Source: Sequoia sempervirens
Lineage: Eukaryota; Streptophyta; Pinopsida; Cupressales; Cupressaceae
Direction: 5' to 3'
Assembly (NCBI GenBank): GCA_007258455.2
Contig: VDFB02270651.1
Location: forward strand, 702,361,360-702,425,359
DNA length: 64,000 nucleotides
Of this stretch, positions 57,456 to 64,000 are shown piece after piece. Position 1 is the first letter of the stretch; the number at the start of each line of letters is the position of its first letter. The notes beneath the pieces are model-generated. The model was given only the letters and a program-made list of their open reading frames with translations. It searched no databases and was not told the origin of the DNA. The position numbers and the translations under genes were made by a program.

Positions 57456-58560
57456 TTGATTGGTTCTCCCATCTCTTAGGAATAAAAAAATTCTAGGAAA
57501 TCGTGGACGTATTTGTGCAAAACTATGCCTTCAACATAGCTATGGATGTGACCCTAGAAGAAATTTTAGCTATGAAAAAATCCAAGGGAGAAACACTTGC
57601 TTCATTCTTACAACGCTAGTGATAAAAAGCCAACAAAAGTAAATGGGCCATGCCCGAGGAATAACAAGTGTGCACCATCATCACAAATATTGATGGGCTC
57701 TTGTCCTTCCATCTCAAGATGCAATGCATCACAACCTATGATCAATTGATCCCCAAGGCACTCAATATCGAATGAGCCCTTATCTCACAAGGGGGAACAC
57801 CTTCTTATCAAGAAATCCGCCCATCTACCAGCTATAATGACAAAACTCACACATGGGCAAAAAATATAAATGTTACCAACAATGGTGTTGTTGACACCAA
57901 AGTTGTCATCAGTGCCCCTCGACAAAACACAGAAGCACCTCAACAACCACAAGCCAAAAATTAGAACAATCGACAAGCCAACACTGTCACACAATAGTCA
58001 AACAACCAAATAGTCAATAATGTGGACAGTCAAGGAAGACCACCTCAGCGAAACAAAAATTCCCCCAAGTGGAAGTACACAGCCCTTGGAGAATCAGCTG
58101 AATCTATCATGAAAAGACCGGTGGAGGAAAAAATCATCACAGTTTCCACCTATGATAACTATCAAGAACCCTTGGTAAAACCATCGTGGTACAATGAAAA
58201 TCACCTTTGTGATTTCCAAAAAATCAAGGGACACACAACTGCTAATTGCATGAGGTTGAAAAACTTGATCCAAGACCTCATTGACGACAAAATCATAAAT
58301 GTAGAACAACCAGTAGAGAATCAAAATCTCAAGATTTACATGAATCTGATGCCCAATCATAACAAGGGAAACAATAACAATGATAAAGGAAAGGGGGCAT
58401 TCAAAAATGTAAACCATGTATATGACCATGTTGTCGCATCCCTAGATGAGTATTGCATTGTTATCACCATCAAAGGAGCCCAAGATGATTGTGGAGTCAC
58501 CACAAGAGGAAAAAAGGTTACCATTGTAGGGTCATCTCAGCCAAACAAAGCATCCACCTC
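57456..58560 (+). pseudogene. Gypsy element B gag, conserved domain continued, and nucleocapsid
   Basis: The frame resumes with D-W-F-S-H-L, then N-Y-A-F-N-I-A-M-D-V-T-L-E-E-I-L-A-M-K and E-T-L-A-S-F-L-Q-R followed by stops where W-R is expected, all features of the plant Retrotrans_gag domain. Near 58200-58260 C-D-F-Q-K-I-K-G-H-T-T-A-N-C is a knuckle-like motif in which the His of C-D-F-H reads Gln. The ORF starting at the ATG 58022 lies inside this protein, so its ATG is not a start. Confidence 0.88.
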
Positions 58561-59460
58561 CAATCCAAGGTCCATTCCTAGTGGCTATAATGTCCTTGAT
58601 CAGTTAAAGAGAACCCAAGCACAAATCTCCATCATGGAATTGTTGAAAATCTCACCAACCCACAAGAAGATTCTTGAAGAAGCCTTGGCCTCATCTTTCG
58701 ACCCCACTGATCTTGATGATGATCAGTTCCAAGCTATGGTCACACACTTCACTACACCACACCTTCTAAAATTTTTAGAACAATATCTTCCAACACAACC
58801 ATCTCACAATCATGTGCTTCATCTTGAGGCTTTCGTTCATAAGAACAAAGTCAAGAGGGTCTTGGTAGATGGGGGTGCAGGGTTGAACATATGCACCCTT
58901 AAATTAATAAAAAGCTTGGGATTCTTCAAAGATGCTATTGAAAAAGAAAAAGGCATAACCATTAGAGCCTACACTGATCAAGAAAGAGTGTCTCAGGGCA
59001 CTATCCAACTCCCTATTCAATTAGGGTCGGCCATCATGGAGATAACTTGTGAAGTGCTCAACCTGGAATTGCCTTATAATATCCTCCTGTGGTGTGTTTG
59101 GATTCATGGGATGCAAGTTGTAGCTTCCACCTTCCACCAATGTGTAAAGTTTCCATACCAAGGCCAAGAGGTCACTGTCCATGGGGATCCTGAACGCTTT
59201 TACTATTGCAAAAATCTGGAAGAAAAATATTAGAAAATCCCCCAAGTGCCTAAGAATGATGAGGGCCCCTCAACTCCATACATCAACCCAACTATCCTTG
59301 CCTCCCCTTCTGTGACAAAGGAACCTGCCATTCCTACCATATCTGATATCAAGGTCATTATTGAGGATAATGGGTGCGGGGATTACACAATTCCAAAAAA
59401 CTCTTTTGTGGTGGGAGAGTTACTGCAATCTCTTAGGTCACGAGGGTGACCACAGTCAAA
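58561..59460 (+). pseudogene. Gypsy element B aspartic protease region
   Basis: V-L-V-D-G-G-A-G-L-N-I-C at about 58858-58893 is the retropepsin active site in the D-G-G-A variant. Downstream L-P-Y-N-I-L-L and later V-V-A-S-T-F-H-Q-C-V-K-F-P correspond to the closing part of the domain; the G-R-x-W-L motif reads L-W-C-V-W-I. Upstream the frame carries a spacer with a helical segment (I-S-I-M-E-L-L-K). The frame ends with TAG at 59232, with further in-frame sequence to 59449. Confidence 0.85.
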
Positions 59461-59700
59461 TAATGCTTCCTCATCCCAAACCTTCACAACAACCCCCTCC
59501 TACTTCAAGTGTTGGGGAGACCTAGGTCGGGAAGTAATAGAAAAGGACCCATTAAACCTCCTATACCAAGACAACAAACCAACAACTGACTTACCTATGG
59601 ATGACAACAATAAAGGTTTACAAATGATGCTCAATATGGGCTATGAAAAAAATAAAAATCTTGGAAAAAAGACAATAGGATTCTAGTACCCCTCATGCCG
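59461..59700 (+). pseudogene. G-patch-like motif between protease and RT
   Basis: Near 59620-59690 the frame reads M-L-N-M-G-Y-E-K-N-K-N-L-G-K-K, which follows the G-patch pattern (G-Y-x(n)-G-L-G-K). Such a motif between protease and RT is known in some large plant gypsy elements and some retroviruses, where it is thought to bind RNA. The first Gly of the pattern is present; the segment is short and broken by a TAG at about 59683. Confidence 0.55.
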
Positions 59701-61310
59701 AAGACACATATGAGAAATCTTGGTCTTGGATGTACCCCTCTGAAAGTGACCATACTTGGAAAAGGTGCCTCGATTAAGATGGTCAAAACTCCTCAGCAAT
59801 CTGCAACTGCCCTTCAATTACCCATATCCACAAGTCTACCTTTAGAAAACTTCACCTTTGGCATAACTGATGTGTGTAGTAGTGATGAGGACCCCATAAC
59901 TAATTTTCCTATGCTTTTCGAAGACAACTCCCTAATCATGATTATTACTTTGTCCTTTGAGACCAACGACCATCAAACCCATGAAATAATCCTAGTCTAC
60001 CCCCAGCTCATCGATTATAACCAACGAGGACCGCCAATTCTGGATACTTTCAAAATGATGAGGTGCTCTTAGAATTCATGGGACTATGGGACACGGTGCC
60101 ACATGGAGACCACAAGGTTGGCTTTGATATCATACTAGACACACAAGCCTATTACAGGGAAATGATTGAATCCTTTAGTCGCAAAAGCGAAAACTTGAGA
60201 ATAATCTCAAGGTCTTTGAGTGAAAACCACACTATGGCACTCTTTGACCCAAAAATAGTAAAAATAAAGGACGTATCTAATGGTGAAAACCTCTTTGAGG
60301 CACCTGAGGATGAAGGATTCAATCTTCCTCTTAGTGCTCTACATCTGGAAAAGTTAGCGGTTCTAGCCGAGAAGTGCAACCCAGTCAACTTGGGAATAGA
60401 GGAAACTCTGCATATAACATTTTATGTTGAATCATTGATGTCAGAAGAACATGAGCTCCTAGTTGTCTTCTTAAGGGAGAGAAAGGTCAAATTTGCATGG
60501 AGCTATGCCGACATGCCTAGGCTTGATCTAGAGATTGTGGTCCACCATCTAGCAGTTTACCCCGAAGCAAAGCCTGTTAGACAAAAGCTTAGAAAAATGC
60601 ATCCCTAGATAGCCTTGTTGGTTAAAATGGAATTAAAGAAGTTATTTGATGTAGGGTTCATACAACCAATAGACTATCTAGAGTGGGTATCAAATTTGGT
60701 ACCTATTTCAAAGCCCGATGGGGGCATCTATATATGCACAGATTTTAGAGACCTGAACAAGGCATGTCCCAAAGAAGACTTCCCACTTCCCAACATTGAT
60801 ATGATTGTAGATATGACCGCAAGACATGAGATTCTTTCATTGATGGATGGATTCTCCGGGTATATCCAAATCATGATAGCCAAAGAAGATCAACACAAAA
60901 CAACTTTTACTTGTCCATGGGGGACATATTGCTGGAACTTGATGCCGTTTGGCCTAAAGAACAATAGAGCAACATATCAGAGGGACATGACCTTAATATT
61001 TCATGACATGATCCATAAGACTATGGAGTATTATGTCGATGACATATTGGAAAAATCCAAAAAGAGGTGAAACCACATAGCAGCATTAAGTGCCATCTTT
61101 GACATACTTGAGGAATACAAGGTCCGCCTTAATCCAAAGAAGTACATCTTCGACGTACAATCATGGAAGCTATTAGGATACATTGTGTCTATGAGAGGGA
61201 TTGAAATAGATCCCATTAAAGTAAAGTCAATCCTCGAGATGGAGGCACCCAATACTTTGAAGCAGCTAAGAGGCCTACAAGGCAGGCTCTAGTCAATTTT
61301 ATGGTTCATA
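59701..61310 (+). pseudogene. Gypsy element B reverse transcriptase
   Basis: From 60063 to 63653 everything is in one frame broken only by stops. H-H-L-A-V-Y-P-E-A-K-P-V-R-Q-K (near 60545) precedes RT. The domain shows D-F-R-D-L-N-K-A-C-P-K, L-M-D-G-F-S-G-Y (first catalytic Asp near 60845), F-T-C-P-W-G-T-Y-C-W-N and M-P-F-G-L-K-N, and Y-V-D-D-I-L (61033-61050) with both catalytic Asp kept. This wording is that of the Tat group of Ty3/gypsy. The part 59701-60062 is an upstream linker in another frame. Confidence 0.92.
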
Positions 61311-61906
61311 GCTTAGCTAGTAGACAAGTCAGTCCCATATTCTCATCTACTCCACAAGGGGGTAGCATAAAAATGGGATGAAAATTACGATCAGGCCTTT
61401 AACAAGATCAAAGAGTATTTTATCACACCTCCAGTGCTTATGCCACCAATCCTAAGAAAGCCTCTAATCCTCTACATATCAACAACAACAACAGCTCTCG
61501 GTGCTCTCCTAGCTCAACACGATGAAAACAGAACATAGAGGGCTATCTACTACATCAGTCGGACCATGGTAGGGCATGAGTTAAATTATTCCTTCATCAA
61601 AAATGCTTGTTTAGCAGTGGTGTTTGCCTCACAGAAGTTCAGACACTACATGTTAGCACATAAAATCAAACTCATTGCCAAGATCGATCCACTCAAGTAC
61701 TTGCTTTCCAAAGCAATGCTCACAGGAAGGATGGCCAAGTGGGTTATGATCCTATCAGAATACGACATTGAGTATGTGGAGCGGAAGGCCATCAAAGGGC
61801 AAGCTATTGTAGACCAACTGGCAGAATCAACAATGTATTCAGAAAATTCGCTAATTTTAGAATTCCTCAATGAATCCATCTTCAATTTGAGCATAGTAGA
61901 CCACTA
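61311..61906 (+). pseudogene. Gypsy element B RNase H (first)
   Basis: The frame shows W-D-E-N-Y-D-Q-A-F-N-K-I-K (connection to RT), A-L-G-A-L-L-A-Q, Y-Y-I-S-R-T-M, and L-A-V-V-F-A-S-Q-K-F-R-H-Y. It ends I-E-Y-V-E-R-K-A-I-K-G-Q-A-I-V-D-Q-L-A, the usual end of the Tat RNase H. Stops occur at about 61290, 61314, 61368 and 61536. Confidence 0.85.
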
Positions 61907-62260
61907 GAAGTTGTACTTTGATGGTTCCTACAAAAAACATGGATCAAGAGCCGGGGTCTTTTTCATCACTCCATAGGCAGAATACATACCAAGATCCTAC
62001 AAGTTGGCATTTTCCTACACAAACAATATCACAGAATATGAGGCTCTAACCATAGGACTCAGAATAGAAATGCAGTGGCATATCATGGCTCTTAGGGTAT
62101 ATGTGGATTCACAACTCATAATCAATCAAGTGAATGATGAGTATCAGACTAAGGATGAAAAGCTAACTCCATACAAGAAATTGGTGGAAAGTCTTATGGA
62201 ATCCTTCATCGAGGTCACATTCGAGTAGATACCTAGAGCAAACAATAGAGTGGCAGACGC
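61907..62260 (+). pseudogene. Gypsy element B second, archaeal-type RNase H (Tat hallmark)
   Basis: After a short linker and a stop at 61905, L-Y-F-D-G-S-Y-K-K-H-G-S-R-A-G-V starts a second RNase H fold, followed by N-N-I-T-E-Y-E-A-L-T-I-G-L (catalytic Glu region), V-Y-V-D-S-Q-L-I-I-N-Q-V and A-N-N-R-V-A-D-A-M-A. All four acidic landmarks (D, E, D, D) can be read. A second RNase H of this kind is known from Tat/Ogre gypsy elements. Stops at 61974 and 62226. Confidence 0.85.
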
Positions 62261-63653
62261 CATGGCGATAATTGGATCCCTATTGGACATCCCTCACAAT
62301 GTCCCAAAGCATGAATTCCTAGTAGAGCAGCTTCTCATGCCTACATTTGAGGTACCAGAGTTTGAATTTGTGTGCGAAATCGTTGGTACCGGTGATCCCT
62401 GGTACCATGATATATACACTTATCTGAGAATAGAATTCCTCCCAGTCGACATAACCTCGAACCTTAAGAAAACCTTTGTCAAGAAAGCATCCCGTTTTGT
62501 CATCCTAGGAGATACCCTTTACCGTAGGAGCATTGAAAGAACCCTGTTACGTTGTTTAAACGTTGAGGAGGCATTGACCACCCTAACTGAGGTGCATAAC
62601 GACATTTGTGGTTCGCACATGAGTGGTATGACCTTGGCCAAGAAATTGCTGAGAACAGGGTACTATTGGCCTACCATGGAAAAAGAAGCACTTAACTATG
62701 TTAGAAGGTGTTTACAATGTCAGCAACATGGGGACCTCATCCATGCACTAGCTCAAGACCTACACCCTATTGTCACACCATGGCCCTTTTCATAGTGGGG
62801 GATCGATCCCATTGGAAAAATCACCCCCACCTCATCCAGTGGCCACAAGTTTATCATCACTACCATTGAGTACTTCATAAAGTAGGTGGAAGCCATCCCC
62901 ATGACTTACATCACTTAAAAGCAGATATCAAAGTTCATCCTGAACTATTTAATTTGCTGTTACGGGGTCCCCCAAGCCATTATCTTAGATAATGGGACAC
63001 CCTTCAATAATCAAGATATTCATGACCTATGCTACAAGTTCAAGATCCAACATCGATTTTCCACTCCATACTATCCCCAAGGAAACTACCAAGCTAAGGC
63101 TACAAACAAGACCATTCTAAAAATCTTGAAAAATATGGTCAATGACGCTGGCCGTGATTGGAATCTCCAACTGAATCCCACCCTCTCGGCCTATCAAACA
63201 AGCATCCACACACCCACATGTGCCAACCCCTTCTCCCTGGTCTATGGATCATAAGCCATACTCCCCATTGAGATCAAGCTCCCGTCACTGAGAATATCAT
63301 TGTAGAATCTCATCATAGATGAGGAATATTAGGTGTCAAGACTGAACGAGCTAGAATTGCTAGACGAACGGTGAATGGTGGCCTTGAAGCAGCTACAGGT
63401 GTATCAGAACCGAATCAAGCAGAGTTATAACAAGAAGATCAAGAGTCAGACATTCCAGGTAGAACTTGTGCTAAAAGAGAATCAGAAGAATGTCCCAAAT
63501 CCAGACGACAAAGGAAAATTTGAACCCAACTGGTTGGGACCATTTGTCATCTTAGCAAGTTACAAGTCAGGGGCATATCAATTATCAACATCGGAAGGTG
63601 AGCCTCTGCAGGAGACCATGAATAGCTCCCATCTTAAAAAGTTTTTTGCCTAA
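62261..63653 (+). pseudogene. Gypsy element B integrase with catalytic Glu replaced
   Basis: The zinc finger reads H-N-D-I-C-G-S-H...C-L-Q-C (62596-62720), a complete H-H-C-C. The core has W-G-I-D-P-I-G (first Asp, 62798), I-L-D-N-G-T-P-F (second Asp near 62988) and P-Q-G-N-Y-Q-A-K-A-T-N-K (near 63080), where the third catalytic residue, normally Glu in Q-A-E, is Lys. The C-terminal part holds N-W-L-G-P-F-V-I (GPY/F module) and ends H-L-K-K-F-F-A with TAA at 63651. No chromodomain follows, in line with Tat elements. Stops at about 62794, 62883, 62917 and 63253 and more to 63372. Confidence 0.9.
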
Positions 63654-64000
63654 CCCTTTCAAGGTATAAAGTCGAAAATACAAAAACATGAGAAAATTTC
63701 CTAAAAAAATGGTCACCCTGATGAAAACCTGGCAAACAGGCATCTTGGTGACAACAAAAAATAAATAAAAAAAGCAAAAAATCCAGAAAAAAAAATCAGA
63801 AAAAGGATTAAAAACAATAAAGAGAAAAAAATTGTCCTCTAGTGAAAACCACTTCGGTGGCGCTTTGGGTAAGTACCTTGGTGAAAAATTGGAAAACATG
63901 CACCTTGTGTAAATAAGCACTTTCCATCCACCAGGATCTTCACAGCTTGTACTGCATCACCTGTCCATCACACTTCCATCATCCATCTGCATCTGCATCA
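63654..64000 (+). other. Start of the 3' untranslated region of gypsy element B
   Basis: A-rich non-coding sequence after the polyprotein. ACCTTGGTGAAAA-like words recur (63688-63720, 63735-63760, 63876-63905), and the last bases become CATC-rich. The polypurine tract and 3' LTR are not reached in the window. The minus ORF 63585-63920 is a shadow of the A-rich tract. Confidence 0.6.

Noticed and set aside
58022..59233. 403-codon ORF as an independent gene
   Set aside because: The ATG lies inside the gag frame of the gypsy element, which is readable upstream to 57456; the ORF is the nucleocapsid-protease part of that polyprotein.
1..64000. tRNA, rRNA or other structured RNA genes
   Set aside because: No cloverleaf with A and B boxes or conserved rRNA stretch was noticed; the tRNA-like words found are retrotransposon primer sites. 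A covariance-model search would be needed to exclude small RNAs.

Overview
The window looks like repeat-dense nuclear DNA of a seed plant, most likely a gymnosperm (inference). The signs are long degraded LTR retrotransposons nested in one another, tRNA-iMet-type primer sites, PPR fragments with plant PLS wording, plant gene fragments with spliceosomal introns, and no bacterial gene organisation. I find no intact host gene. Everything recognisable is a mobile element, a decayed copy of one, or a host-gene fragment carried inside one.

Layout: (1) 1-1115 is the end of a Copia LTR that appears to have landed in the 5' LTR of a gypsy-type element (1116-8476). That element has ~2.45-kb LTRs around a short internal region with a retropepsin and a Pro/Ser-rich frame but no reverse transcriptase. 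(2) 8477-12600 is mostly unassigned and includes a ~470-bp diverged duplication. (3) 12604-13412, 20243-20352 and 28274-~28780 appear to be pieces of one older sequence with a LINE-type RNase H domain. Two minus-strand Copia elements split it: 13413-20242 (439/433-bp LTRs, near-match TSD, itself holding a solo LTR at 17587-17950) and 20353-28273 (1.6-kb LTRs, perfect TGAAA duplication, PBS, all pol domains but with stops). (4) From about 28.8 kb to the window end lies a large Tat-like Ty3/gypsy element: leader, tandem repeat, gag, protease, RT, RNase H, second RNase H, integrase. Its 3' LTR is outside the window.

(5) The gag of that gypsy element is split by a 20,998-bp insertion at 36458-57455. 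It begins CACTAGTA, ends TACTAGTG, is flanked by a 3-bp TTG duplication and carries subterminal TTTAGTCAT-type repeats, so it is a CACTA (En/Spm) DNA transposon. Removing it and one TTG puts gag back in frame. I see no transposase in it. It carries fragments of several unrelated host genes: a lipid phosphate phosphatase, PPR repeats (several, one recently duplicated), one exon of a SNF2 ATPase of the CHR28/FRG type, an NPF/PTR transporter, an unidentified exon, COG subunit 1, and a leucine-rich-repeat array. Several keep introns with recognisable splice sites, which implies capture at DNA level. Near its right end is a 1.4-kb degenerate telomere-like block with nine perfect TTAGGG units. This multi-gene non-autonomous CACTA element is the outstanding feature.

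Order of events (inference): LINE-like sequence, then the Copia insertions and solo LTR; independently the gypsy element, then the CACTA insertion into its gag. Many in-frame stops in the gypsy element are TAG where Gln or Trp is expected, the pattern left by deamination of methylated cytosine in silenced elements. All calls come from reading the sequence by eye; no database search was run.
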